64,000 nt of DNA from Marinobacterium sedimentorum. GTDB taxonomy: Bacteria; Pseudomonadota; Gammaproteobacteria; Pseudomonadales; Balneatricaceae. Each line of letters starts with the position of its first letter. The stretch's first letter is position 1. A program made the translations under genes and the position numbers. The notes below the pieces were generated by a model that did no database searches, was not told where the DNA came from, and saw nothing but the letters and a program-made list of their open reading frames with translations. The stretch lies in assembly GCF_024267675.1 (NCBI RefSeq), contig NZ_JALDYX010000004.1:124001-188000 (forward strand), read 5' to 3'. Below, in pieces: positions 46,835 to 55,120 of the stretch.

Positions 46835-48521
46835 GTTTTAACAGCAGGTTTTTCGTGACGTTGAACAGTTCGCGCTTCAGGTCTTTCAGATCGTTGATCA
46901 CCAGGCTGGAGGGGAAGAACCGCTCGACGGAGCGGGTTTGTATGCCGATGCCCAGCAGTTCAAAGCCACTGCGGTGGCAACGGTTGACGATATCGTGGGC
47001 GGCGTTCCAGTCGTCCGGCTCACCGTCGGTCAGTACGATTATCAGTTTGCGTTTCTCCTTTTGTCTGAGCAGGTCGTTGGCGACAAACCACATCGCCGGC
47101 GCCAGTGGTGTGCAACCTCGGGGTGTCTGGGCAAAGCGCGCTGCCTCTCGACGTACGGATTGGCGGGGTCGTAATGCCACCGCGACATCTTCAGCGCAGC
47201 CTGGAAAGAAACTGACCGCGGTCGAGACGCCGGGTATGCCTTCCAGCGCCAGCGCTAAGGCCAAGGCTGCTTCATTGGCGATCTGATAGTATTTGCGACC
47301 GCTGTCAGCGGCGGTTTTGGCCATGGAGCCTGAGACATCGACCAGCAGGTGCACAGCCGCATTCGGTGCCACCCGGTTGCTGCGGGTCAGGAACAGGCGA
47401 GATTCGCCGGTTCGAGAACGAGCGAGCCGGTTATGGTCGATCTGTCGTCCCTGGTGTTTGGCATGGGGGCGGTTGTCCTGACTGGACTGCACCAGGCCCC
47501 GCAAGCGGGCACGGACTCGGGCAGACTCTCCTGCTGCGTGTTGCAGAATGGCTGGATCGCCGGGCTGTGCCAGCTCGGGCCGGGGCATGTTGAATGCCGT
47601 AGCCCCCTGATGTTGCTGCGCTTCAGCCTGTAGCAGGCTTGCGACCTGGGTAAACAGGTCTGCGTTGAATGCATCTTCGCCCGCTGACAGAATCTGCTGC
47701 AACATGGATTCGTTTAGATCTGCGGACGACCTGCCTTGGTCTGTGGATGAACTGCCAGGCTCGTGGGGGAGGCAGTCGTCCTGGGTGTCGTTGTTCGGGG
47801 AGGTCTGAGAACTCTCCTCGTTAGTGGCTGAGGTGTCAGGCTCGTCCCCAGCTGGAGGGGCGTGGTGATGGCCCGCCGGTCGCGGCACCGGTTCAGCATC
47901 CTCCTCAACCTCCTCAAACAGTTGAATAATGGCATCAGCACTCTGCAGGGCGTCTGCCGTGGATGCCAGATCTTTGATCGCATCTGTGATAGCCGTCAGG
48001 CGTGACAGCACGCTCGCCGGAAGCTGTGTACTGAACTGGGCATCCACGGCCTGATACAGCGGCGCCAGTACCGACTGACCCAGTAGCTGACTCCGCAGCC
48101 GGAACAGCAACCAACTCTGTAATAACGTAGCGGGGTGGTTGTCTGTAGACACGGTGAGTTGCTGGTGATCCACCATGTATCTCAGCACCTCGTGAATGGT
48201 GCGACGAGTTCCGGGGTAATCCTGGGCGAGTGCGGCTTCGATACGGATGTCTTCGATGATGTTCAACAGCGCCTTGCGTAGCGGATGTGAGACCGCCTCA
48301 GCCACTACGTCGAAATCGGTATGGCGGATATGTGCGGCTTCATGGGCCAGATAACCCCAGGCGACCTGCTGGAAACGGGGATCATCCGGATTGGCGGCCG
48401 GTATGACGATGCTGTCACCGTCGGTATAGGCGTCCTGACCCTGGATGAGGACTTTGACGCCAAACTTTTCACCATAGGCCGCAGCCACGATCGGCAGGGC
48501 ATTCTTCAGTGGATGGTTCAT
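46830..48521 (-). CDS. CobT-like von Willebrand A protein with HEAAH zincin-like motif
   Basis: A 563-aa protein. The N-terminal part contains HEAAHIRHTDF with His60, Glu61 and His64, an HExxH metal site, in a vWA-associated metallopeptidase-like domain. Residues 200-290 are a low-complexity, acidic linker rich in Ser, Thr, Asp and Pro. The C-terminal vWA domain has DVSGSM with Asp395 and LTDGEPDDW near 505. This is the layout of CobT-like proteins paired with MoxR/CobS-like ATPases; the partner gene lies at 50040-50999. AAGGAG precedes the ATG. In SXT/R391 elements the same pair accompanies bet and exo. Function of this pair in mobile elements is not established. Confidence 0.85.
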   Translation of the reverse strand: MNHPLKNALPIVAAAYGEKFGVKVLIQGQDAYTDGDSIVIPAANPDDPRFQQVAWGYLAHEAAHIRHTDFDVVAEAVSHPLRKALLNIIEDIRIEAALAQDYPGTRRTIHEVLRYMVDHQQLTVSTDNHPATLLQSWLLFRLRSQLLGQSVLAPLYQAVDAQFSTQLPASVLSRLTAITDAIKDLASTADALQSADAIIQLFEEVEEDAEPVPRPAGHHHAPPAGDEPDTSATNEESSQTSPNNDTQDDCLPHEPGSSSTDQGRSSADLNESMLQQILSAGEDAFNADLFTQVASLLQAEAQQHQGATAFNMPRPELAQPGDPAILQHAAGESARVRARLRGLVQSSQDNRPHAKHQGRQIDHNRLARSRTGESRLFLTRSNRVAPNAAVHLLVDVSGSMAKTAADSGRKYYQIANEAALALALALEGIPGVSTAVSFFPGCAEDVAVALRPRQSVRREAARFAQTPRGCTPLAPAMWFVANDLLRQKEKRKLIIVLTDGEPDDWNAAHDIVNRCHRSGFELLGIGIQTRSVERFFPSSLVINDLKDLKRELFNVTKNLLLKP

Positions 48522-48585
48522 CTTTAGCTCCTTTGCAGGGGCGCGACTCCCTCGGGGAGTGACACCCCGGTTGGGTTAGTGGATT
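48522..48585 (-). repeat. intergenic hairpin element with CTAACCC motif (copy 2)
   Basis: Minus-strand layout: CCACTAACCCAACCGGGGTG, a hairpin with CTCCCCGAGGGAG core, then AAGGAG and the vWA start codon. It resembles copies near 46800 and 52200. Half of the element could be a processing or translation-control hairpin. Confidence 0.4.
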
Positions 48586-48652
48586 GGCCAGGTGAGAGAC
48601 CACCTGAGCGGGTCTTTGTATGCTGTTGCTTCCCCCCCTTCGTTTGGTGCGC

Positions 48653-48898
48653 TCAGGCAGGGTCTGCCGGCAGGAACACCATCGCCGTCACCCAGATGCC
48701 TGCAGTATCGGCGGACGCAACAACCAGCGGGCTTTTCGGAATGACGACACTGTGGGTGGCATAGCTCTGTTGTGCGATATGGCGGCAACGCTGAACGTCG
48801 AACAGCTGCTCGCTGTCGACCGGCTCTATCAATGCTGAGAGTTCAGGTTCCAGTCGTTGCAGTTCTGTGGCTGAGTGCAGATAGGCGTTTGAGGGCAT
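48653..48898 (-). CDS. small conserved-position protein of the recombination module
   Basis: An 81-aa product with no recognisable domain: a helical N-terminus (LHSATELQRLEPELSAL) and a beta-rich C-terminus. GGAG seven bases before the ATG on the minus strand and its placement 26 bases after the DUF3150 gene support a real gene. Small ORFs of similar position exist between the CobT-like and DUF3150 genes of ICEs. The 132-bp gap downstream contains hairpin element copy 2. Confidence 0.55.
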   Translation of the reverse strand: MPSNAYLHSATELQRLEPELSALIEPVDSEQLFDVQRCRHIAQQSYATHSVVIPKSPLVVASADTAGIWVTAMVFLPADPA

Positions 48899-48924
48899 GG
48901 TGATATCTCCGCGTTGGGCTTCGG

Positions 48925-49908
48925 CTAGAAATAGAAGGACCCTGGCTGGGCAGGAACCGCGGGTGTGCGCGACGGCAGCGTCGCTGGTCTGGAACCAGGG
49001 CCGGTGTGCGGTTTTGAGTGCGGTGTGGAGAGGGTATCCTCATCGGTGGGTATGTCGGCGTGAGGGAGGGTACTGGCCAGCATGTGCTGCAGCGTCAGTT
49101 GTCCTTCGCCATGGCGCTTCATTTTGTCCGGGTCGGACAGGATCAGAATCAGGGCCAGCAGTTCATGGTACTGGTGACCTGTTATCGGCCCGGCTTTGGG
49201 CAGTTGCGGGAAGAGTCGGTCCATGGCATCGACCATCGGTTGTACGCGGTGATCAAGAAAGGACAGGCCGTTGAGCTTGTCATGCAGGCGTCGCAGGGGG
49301 TTGAGGGAGCGCTGACTGATCTGATTTTTACCGGCCACAGAGCGTTCAAAGAGTTCATTGGCATCCCGGGCCACTTCGCACAGGAGGGTATGGCCCATGC
49401 CGCTAATCTTGTCATCCAGCGGGGCTGCTTGGTGGGAGGGTTGTATCCGGTAGACCGTGTAATCGAACTGCAACCGCTGGGCGACATCGGCGACCGGGGC
49501 AATAGCGCGACGAATCGCCTCCGCAAAGTCGGGGTGTTTGGCGATCCAGTCATGGGTGACCTGATCATAGTTATCGAGGAAGGTGTTTTTGCAGGCCGCA
49601 AACTCTCGGCCAATTCGGTCCAGTTCCGGCAGTATCTGCTCGATGCGGGCCTCAGGTACCGCATAGCCGCCGAGAAAGCGCACACCGATCTGCTCACACA
49701 GGCGCTGCGCTTCCTTCTTCAGCCGCTCAAACTGCGCGAGGGCTTCGGGATCACAGATCTTCTTGCTCCCCAGGCTCGCGACATCGGTGGGGGGCAGCTC
49801 GCTGCCATCCACGAGACGCAGGTCCTCGGGACGCAGCTTTTTACGGCCACTCCAGATGGAACAATCGATATGGCAGATCACCAGTTTTTCCAGGGTCTTA
49901 ATGCTCAT
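48925..49908 (-). CDS. DUF3150 domain protein
   Basis: A 327-aa DUF3150 protein. Conserved parts are the N-terminal MSIKTLEKLVICHIDCSIW, the GSKKICDPEALAQFERLKKEAQRL helix and the DNYDQVTHDWIAKHPDFAEAIRRA region; the C-terminal 60 residues are polar and end in a SFYF tail, which also ends the YqaJ protein of this operon (RSFYF). Genes of this family sit between MoxR-like and CobT-like genes in integrative elements. Mostly helical; no catalytic motif. Function unknown. Confidence 0.8.
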   Translation of the reverse strand: MSIKTLEKLVICHIDCSIWSGRKKLRPEDLRLVDGSELPPTDVASLGSKKICDPEALAQFERLKKEAQRLCEQIGVRFLGGYAVPEARIEQILPELDRIGREFAACKNTFLDNYDQVTHDWIAKHPDFAEAIRRAIAPVADVAQRLQFDYTVYRIQPSHQAAPLDDKISGMGHTLLCEVARDANELFERSVAGKNQISQRSLNPLRRLHDKLNGLSFLDHRVQPMVDAMDRLFPQLPKAGPITGHQYHELLALILILSDPDKMKRHGEGQLTLQHMLASTLPHADIPTDEDTLSTPHSKPHTGPGSRPATLPSRTPAVPAQPGSFYF

Positions 49909-50039
49909 GAGGGTGGTTCCTTAAGATATGGGGGTACGCGCCAGCCTGATGGATGACGTGCCGCCGGGGGCGTTATGTGGTAGGTGGTAATGGCGGTTGG
50001 CGGTGTTGATGGTGTTGTGGATACCCAGAGGCGCCTTCG

Positions 50040-50999
50040 TCATGCCTGCCAGTGATCGCCAAAGACATCGGCCGCAATACGGTGAATGGCTTCGCGCTGC
50101 TCCGGTTCTGCCCGGGCTGTCAGCGCACGGACCAGGGCGTATTCCACGGCATTGGGTGCGCCCTTAAAGGCCAGTGTCAGCTTGGCCCAGCGCAGCAGGG
50201 TACGCGTTGATAGCGTGATGCTGAGCTCCGCGCCGTTGTCGGCCCCCCCGATAAACAAGCGTCGAATATCGTTGGCCACCTTCACCATCTTCTGCCGGAA
50301 GAGCTGCGGCAAGGCGGGCACGACGCGCTCGAGTATGGCTTCTTCTATAGCCGTGTCGGCATAGCGGGCCTCAAGGAGGCGAAAGCGATCCAGAAAGGCC
50401 AGGTTCTGTTGCAGCACGCCCTGATACAGCCCCGTCTGATCACCGCTGCCGGCACTGTTGCCGGTGGCAATAAAGCGAAACTTGGGATGGGGCTGAATGA
50501 TTTCACCGCCGTTCTGGGCAATGACCAGCGGTGCGCCTTCAAGGATGTCATTGAGCCCGGCCAGCTCAGTCGGCTCTGCCAGGTCCAGTTCGTTGATGAT
50601 CAGCAAATGACCGTGTTTAACCGCCAACGCCAGGGGGCCGTCAACAAAGGCCATGTTGCCGTTGACCAGAGTGTGATGCCCGGTGAGATCCGACAGCTCC
50701 AACCGGCCATGGGCCGTGATCTGCTGTACGGGCCAATTAAGGCGTGCGGCGATCTGGCAGATCAGCGACGTCTTGCCACATCCCGTGGGGCCGCTGATGT
50801 ACAGACCGTCACCGTCCGGGTTGGACAAAAAGGCCAACACGTCGCGCAGATCCTCCTTGCGAAATACATACTCATCTCTGAGGCGCGGGATATTGGGGTG
50901 GTCACTGTCCGGGCCGAACCCCTCCAGTACAAAGCTGTCGGGCGCGGGCACGTTGAAGGTGGTGTTCACCTGAACCAGGTAGTGCGTGGTATCCGTCAT
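50040..50999 (-). CDS. MoxR/CobS-like AAA+ ATPase
   Basis: A 319-aa AAA+ protein. Walker A GPTGCGKTS near residue 75, Walker B LLIINELDLAEP near 130, sensor FIATGNSAGSGD near 187 and an arginine-rich C-terminal lid. The ATG at 50999 starts MTDTTHYLVQV; an upstream in-frame start would enter the terminator-like region. MoxR/CobS-type ATPases remodel or insert metal with their vWA partners, here the CobT-like protein at 46830-48521. A strong hairpin terminator ends only 21 bases upstream of this start. Confidence 0.85.
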   Translation of the reverse strand: MTDTTHYLVQVNTTFNVPAPDSFVLEGFGPDSDHPNIPRLRDEYVFRKEDLRDVLAFLSNPDGDGLYISGPTGCGKTSLICQIAARLNWPVQQITAHGRLELSDLTGHHTLVNGNMAFVDGPLALAVKHGHLLIINELDLAEPTELAGLNDILEGAPLVIAQNGGEIIQPHPKFRFIATGNSAGSGDQTGLYQGVLQQNLAFLDRFRLLEARYADTAIEEAILERVVPALPQLFRQKMVKVANDIRRLFIGGADNGAELSITLSTRTLLRWAKLTLAFKGAPNAVEYALVRALTARAEPEQREAIHRIAADVFGDHWQA

Positions 51000-51020
51000 G
51001 ATTAACCTCGGCATAAATAC

Positions 51021-51054
51021 AAAAGCCCCCTGACCAGGAGGTCAGGGGGCTTTT
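51021..51054. terminator. perfect 14-bp stem bidirectional terminator
   Basis: Arms AAAAGCCCCCTGAC and GTCAGGGGGCTTTT surround a CAGGAG loop. The A-run before and T-run after make it an intrinsic terminator in both directions. It lies between yqaJ and the MoxR-like gene (both minus strand), 21 bases before the latter's start codon, so transcription from yqaJ should stop unless antiterminated. Confidence 0.85.
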
Positions 51055-51111
51055 ATGGATGGGGTGATGGTTGTGGGTGGAGTTAAGGTCGGCGACGTGC
51101 GCCGTGGCTAT

Positions 51112-52167
51112 TCAGAAATAAAATGAGCGTGGTTGTTTTGAGGACAACGCGGGCTGAGGCTGATTGTCGGGCGTATTGCGCACCTGAGCCGTGTGCTCCT
51201 CAGTTGGGACCGCTGCAGGAATAGTCGTGTCTGCAGTCTCGGGCTGAGTCACGGTGAGGCGGATACGTTCCGCTGCGGGCTTACGGTATTGCGATAGTGT
51301 GGCTTCATCGATCTCGCCCTGCCGATCGGCAATGAGCGCGGGATAATCGACATTACCGTTGACCCAATAACGGCAGAGTTTAATGCCGGCATACTCCGCA
51401 TGGGCGAATGCACCCATCATCGCCACCAGGCGCTGCTGCACCTCGGTCATGGCCTGCTTATGTGTTTTGAGTTGTTGCTCAAGTGCTTTGGCTTGATGGT
51501 TCACCTCCAGGTAATGGTGGGAGAGGGCTGCCCAGCGAGACTGATCAGCCCCTGCGGGAACAAAATAATCCCGCTCAGGGCATTTAGCAGGTTCCTGTCG
51601 GTTCTGGATCAGCGTCCAGAACTGACGGGCGTTTTCCTCCAGTGTTGCAAGGAAGGCATCATCCCGGGCAATCTCGAACTCGATCAGCTCATCGGCATAA
51701 AAGAACGCCAACCAGCCACGAGGCGCGTTGGCGACTAGAATCTGGTGCTGCACCTGAACCCAGTAAAGCTGATAGGCGCTGCTTTGTTCTGCGGCTGAGC
51801 GCACCTCCTCGAATACGTTGGCGGTTGGGCATTTTAGCTCGACCGGTTCACCGGCGTTGTTGATGCCATCGAAGCTGGCGCGCAGCAGGGGGTTATGGTC
51901 CGCTTCTGCACACAACGGCAGCAGCATATCCTGGTGCGCCTGCTCGAAGGCCAGGCGAGCTTTGGGTTCCAGTTGGATACCGCGTTGCACGTTAGGGTTA
52001 GCGGACAGGTCGTCAGGCAGTATCAGTGCCGTTTTTTCGGCCCAGAGGCGCCAGGGTGTTTTATAGGGCGAACGGTCCATGATGACTGGGGCTTCCGACG
52101 CCGTAATACCGCCATTACGCCAGCGGTGCCAGACGGGTGTTCGCTGGGAGAGATCCACGATACGCAT
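51112..52167 (-). CDS. YqaJ-family alkaline exonuclease (lambda Exo-like)
   Basis: A 351-aa YqaJ recombinase nuclease. The N-terminus shows RTPVWHRWRNGGITASEAPVIMD; active site residues are in ASFDG (near 110), VELKCP (near 127) and a downstream tyrosine/glutamine QVQHQ. It digests the 5' strand of double-strand ends and hands the 3' tail to the Bet annealase encoded just upstream. AGGAGG is close to the ATG. The last residues RSFYF match the end of the DUF3150 protein. A terminator follows the gene. Confidence 0.9.
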   Translation of the reverse strand: MRIVDLSQRTPVWHRWRNGGITASEAPVIMDRSPYKTPWRLWAEKTALILPDDLSANPNVQRGIQLEPKARLAFEQAHQDMLLPLCAEADHNPLLRASFDGINNAGEPVELKCPTANVFEEVRSAAEQSSAYQLYWVQVQHQILVANAPRGWLAFFYADELIEFEIARDDAFLATLEENARQFWTLIQNRQEPAKCPERDYFVPAGADQSRWAALSHHYLEVNHQAKALEQQLKTHKQAMTEVQQRLVAMMGAFAHAEYAGIKLCRYWVNGNVDYPALIADRQGEIDEATLSQYRKPAAERIRLTVTQPETADTTIPAAVPTEEHTAQVRNTPDNQPQPALSSKQPRSFYF

Positions 52168-52236
52168 GCAGCCTCCTAAACGGGAGACCGTACCCGGCCG
52201 GGGTGACAGTCTCCCCCGGGTGGGTTAGTGGGAAAG
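52168..52236 (-). repeat. intergenic hairpin element with CTAACCC motif (copy 3)
   Basis: Between bet and yqaJ. Minus-strand reading: CACTAACCCACCCGGGGGAG, paired arms GGGAGACTG and CGGTCTCCC around a CCCCGGCCGGG core, then AGGAGG and the yqaJ start. Same layout as copies 1 and 2. Confidence 0.45.
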
Positions 52237-52238
52237 GC

Positions 52239-53057
52239 TCAGGACGCCTGGCGCGCCTCAAGCGGTGCGGGGACCTGCTGGCGAGCGATATGAATCTGCT
52301 GTTGAGCAAACGCCAGATCCGTTCCCTGGAAATGTTCCTGTGCGTATTCCAGGGCGCTATTCCAGGCGCCGGCCGCCTCTGCTCGTTCGATGAGCTTGCT
52401 GACCAGACCTTGGGTCCGCGCAGGGATCTGTGAGAGATCGGCCAACTGTGGCTCAACCATGACCGTGGCTTGGGCCTCAATGATCCGCTCGGCTTCATCC
52501 TGATCAAAGATGCCGACAAAGCCGAAGGCAAGGCGCGAACACTGAATCATCGCCTTGTGCCGGAGCATGCGTTTGGTGTGGGTCTGCCAGGGGCCGCTGT
52601 TACGATAAGGGCCGTTGCTTCCAACACCCTCAAACGGTGGACGGTAGACCTCATCCAGGTGCTCTGTAATCTTGACCGGATGCGAGCGGTCGCGCCGGTA
52701 AATGATGCACTCCATCCACTCAGGGCATTCCTTGGCACCGTCCGGCGTAACGCGGGTGTCGGCACTGCGAAACTCCATGCCATCGAACTGATCATGCTGG
52801 TTGATGATTCGCGACCAACCATCGACCCCGACCACCGGTATGATCCCGGCATGCTTGTCCGGAAAGGCATAGATCTCCTTGGTGAAGGGGTTTAGACCGT
52901 ATTGGTCTGCAACAACCAGCAACGCCATCATTTGCTCGTTACTGGGCGCACTGCCATCCCGTTGCCGGAAAGCAGTCGCCTTGAGCGTCTCGAACAGTTT
53001 GCCGGGACTCACATTGAAGCGCTCGGCAAAGCGTTCTGTGAGTTTGGGGTTATTCAT
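52239..53057 (-). CDS. bet: phage-type recombination protein Bet (RecT family annealase)
   Basis: A 272-aa single-strand annealing protein. Typical Bet segments are the N-terminal FAERFNVSPGKLFETLKATAFRQ, the LLVVADQYGLNPFTKEIYAFP region and VVGVDGWSRIINQHDQFDGMEF. The ATG at 53057 lies after GGAGGGAG and is preferred over an in-frame codon 15 bases upstream. Together with YqaJ exonuclease it forms a Red-type recombination system, as in SXT/R391 elements where it diversifies the element. It overlaps the upstream zinc-ribbon gene by eight bases. Confidence 0.92.
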   Translation of the reverse strand: MNNPKLTERFAERFNVSPGKLFETLKATAFRQRDGSAPSNEQMMALLVVADQYGLNPFTKEIYAFPDKHAGIIPVVGVDGWSRIINQHDQFDGMEFRSADTRVTPDGAKECPEWMECIIYRRDRSHPVKITEHLDEVYRPPFEGVGSNGPYRNSGPWQTHTKRMLRHKAMIQCSRLAFGFVGIFDQDEAERIIEAQATVMVEPQLADLSQIPARTQGLVSKLIERAEAAGAWNSALEYAQEHFQGTDLAFAQQQIHIARQQVPAPLEARQAS

Positions 53058-53415
53058 GGCGACTCCCTCCACCCAGAGGAAGGTCGGTCAGTATCAGCGA
53101 GAAGGTATGACCGCAGTCGCGGCACTCAAAGTTGTCGAGTACGCGCTCATCAATCACCGCGCCCACCTTGGCACCCGCGATACTTCCGGATGCTCCGCCA
53201 ATCAGGCCGCCAATAATAGCGCCAGCGATACTGCTCACGGCAATCCCCACCGGACCACCGACCACACCGACCGTCATACCCACTCGAGCGCCAGACAGCG
53301 CACCAGTGACGCCGGTCACAGTGCCGGCGATGCCACCGGCAGCAGCGCCAATCTTCTTGCCATAATTACGGGTAAACACCTGCGTTGAGCCGCAGGCTGA
53401 ACAACGAACAGTCAT
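53050..53415 (-). CDS. zinc ribbon protein with glycine-zipper membrane segment
   Basis: A 121-aa protein. An N-terminal CSACGS knuckle and a C-terminal CRDCGH knuckle would together bind zinc. Between them, residues 20-90 are nearly all Gly, Ala, Val and Ile with regular GxxxG spacing, the pattern of glycine-zipper membrane-inserting domains. The ATG at 53415 has GGAGGT on the minus strand; a longer reading to 53595 has no such support and would run into the IS end. Gene of unknown role in the recombination operon; its upstream promoter may have been altered by the adjacent IS insertion. Confidence 0.75.
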   Translation of the reverse strand: MTVRCSACGSTQVFTRNYGKKIGAAAGGIAGTVTGVTGALSGARVGMTVGVVGGPVGIAVSSIAGAIIGGLIGGASGSIAGAKVGAVIDERVLDNFECRDCGHTFSLILTDLPLGGGSRHE

Positions 53416-53449
53416 GAGAAACCTCCAGATACGAATGAGATATTGAATA

Positions 53450-53470
53450 GGGCCGGGAGAGCTCCGGCCC
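53450..53470. terminator. GC-rich hairpin upstream of the recombination module
   Basis: Perfect seven-base arms GGGCCGG and CCGGCCC around GAGAGCT, lying 35 bases upstream of the zinc-ribbon gene. No T-run directly follows on either strand, so it could be a leader hairpin or insulating structure and not a terminator. Confidence 0.35.
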
Positions 53471-53526
53471 TGAAACACGGCACTTGGTGCGTGATCGGGT
53501 AGGTAATATGTATCTGAGATTTTTTT

Positions 53527-54814
53527 GGGCGCCTCGAAAAACCTCGCCGACCAGCTGTACCCTTGGGTAAAATTCACAGCGTCTGATACAGCCACGGACT
53601 GACACCGATGAAGAAGCTACGCAGCGCCCTCAAGACCGATTTGTTTGCCGCCGATCAGCACCGGGAGAAGATCGACCGCCTGGGCGATCCGCTGGCGGAG
53701 ATCAATCTGCACATCGACTTTTCTGCCCTGGCGGCAGCCGTTGATCGAGTTGCGCCGCGTCCGGTCAGCTCGCAGGGTGGCCGGCCTCCCTTCCCGACGG
53801 ACACGATGGTGCGGATTCTGGTGCTCAAGCGGCTATACAACCTGTCCGACGAGCAGATGGAATACCAACTGCTGGACCGCATGAGTTACCAGCGCTTTTG
53901 CGGACTCACGCAGGTCAGCAACATTCCGGATCGCACCACGATCTGGGCGTTTGAGAACCGGATCGGTGAAGCGGGCGCCAGAGCCCTGTTTGACGGTGTG
54001 GCGGATCAACTGATGCGCAGGGGCTATATTGCACGTGGCGGTCAGATCATCGATGCGACGCTGGTCCCTGCGCCCAAGCAACATATCCGCCGTCATGAAA
54101 AAGACATCATCGAACAGCAGGCCACGCCCGCCGACTGGAAGCCGGCCCAGCGCCGTCAGAAGGACCTGGATGCCACCTGGACCAAGAAACATGGCAAGAG
54201 CCACTTCGGCTATAAGCTGTCGATCAATGTAGACAAGCGCTATAAGGTGATCCGCGAAATTGAGACCAGCACCGCCTCGGTGCATGACAGCCGTCACTTC
54301 GAGCAAGTACTGGATCCCTATAACACCAGCCGGAATGTCTACGCCGATCGCGGCTATGCCAGCCAGGCGCGGGAGGCGGATCTCAGGCAGCGTGGCAATC
54401 GCCCTGAAATTCAACGCAAAGGGGCGCGTAACCGTCCACTGTCCGACTGCCAGAAACGGCGCAACCACCGCATCGCCAAGATCCGCGCCCGGGTAGAGCA
54501 TGTGTTCGGGGCCATCGAGCAGATGGGAGGCATGCTGATACGCACCATCGGTCAGGCACGGGCGAACGTAAAAATGACGATGATGGCGACCTGCTACAAC
54601 CTGAAGCGGTTGGTGTATTTACGCCGAGCCTCGAATCGAGGCTTTCTGATGGCCGCCGTGGGTCGAATGGCGCCCAGCAGGCGTGATTCGAACCACGGAT
54701 AGGCATCAAACTGATGAAATAAACCTTCATTTGCCGGGGAAATTACCCTGTTTTTGTCGTCGCCGTAGAGCTGTTGCTCAATTCAGCGAAAATCATCGGT
54801 TAATCGAGGTGCCC
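53527..54814 (+). mobile_element. IS5-family insertion sequence
   Basis: The element is bounded by 17-bp imperfect terminal inverted repeats: GGGCGCCTCGAAAAACC at 53527-53543 and, on the other strand, GGGCACCTCGATTAACC at 54814-54798 (14 of 17 match). Length is 1288 bp. A TTTT on each flank (53523-53526 and 54815-54818) could be the target duplication, though the left side is a T-run so this is not conclusive. It carries one intact transposase gene. Confidence 0.7.
53608..54702 (+). CDS. IS5-family DDE transposase
   Basis: A 364-aa transposase. The N-terminal DUF772 region has GGRPPFPTDTMVRILVLKRLYNLSDEQMEYQLLDRMSYQRF. Catalytic acids appear as IIDATLVPAP (first Asp near residue 147), YADRGYAS (second Asp near 245) and a C-terminal RARVEHVFG with the Glu near 301. 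The frame is complete with no stops, so it is probably active. ATG at 53608 lies 65 bases inside the left inverted repeat. Confidence 0.9.
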   Translation: MKKLRSALKTDLFAADQHREKIDRLGDPLAEINLHIDFSALAAAVDRVAPRPVSSQGGRPPFPTDTMVRILVLKRLYNLSDEQMEYQLLDRMSYQRFCGLTQVSNIPDRTTIWAFENRIGEAGARALFDGVADQLMRRGYIARGGQIIDATLVPAPKQHIRRHEKDIIEQQATPADWKPAQRRQKDLDATWTKKHGKSHFGYKLSINVDKRYKVIREIETSTASVHDSRHFEQVLDPYNTSRNVYADRGYASQAREADLRQRGNRPEIQRKGARNRPLSDCQKRRNHRIAKIRARVEHVFGAIEQMGGMLIRTIGQARANVKMTMMATCYNLKRLVYLRRASNRGFLMAAVGRMAPSRRDSNHG

Positions 54815-55120
54815 TTTTGTTTGAGTTGGACGAGCCAAGTTTGAGATGAGAAAGAGTAACACTTGCTACTCCAGTGGAGCTGACTAGCGGCGTTTGTATC
54901 AGGGCACGTTGGTGGGCCTAATGCTGGCACGGCGAGCGGAACTTCAGGCACCGCCGGTGTGATCACCGTTCGTGACTGTCATTCTGCCTGCAGGGGTCAA
55001 CGAATGGAGAGGGGTGGACATCAAGAGCTTAGCCCGTAATTCTGCGGTTCCAGTTGCACCCTATGCGGCCTCTCTTTAATGTTACGAAGAAATACATTTT
55101 TAATATCGGTAGGTTAGCGC
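54815..55120. other. 306-bp intergenic spacer after the IS
   Basis: No convincing gene. The first part is mixed composition with no repeat. The last 60 bases become AT-rich (GTTACGAAGAAATACATTTT then TAATAT near 55104), giving a plausible promoter for the following 631-aa gene. No RNA gene or terminator seen. Confidence 0.4.
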
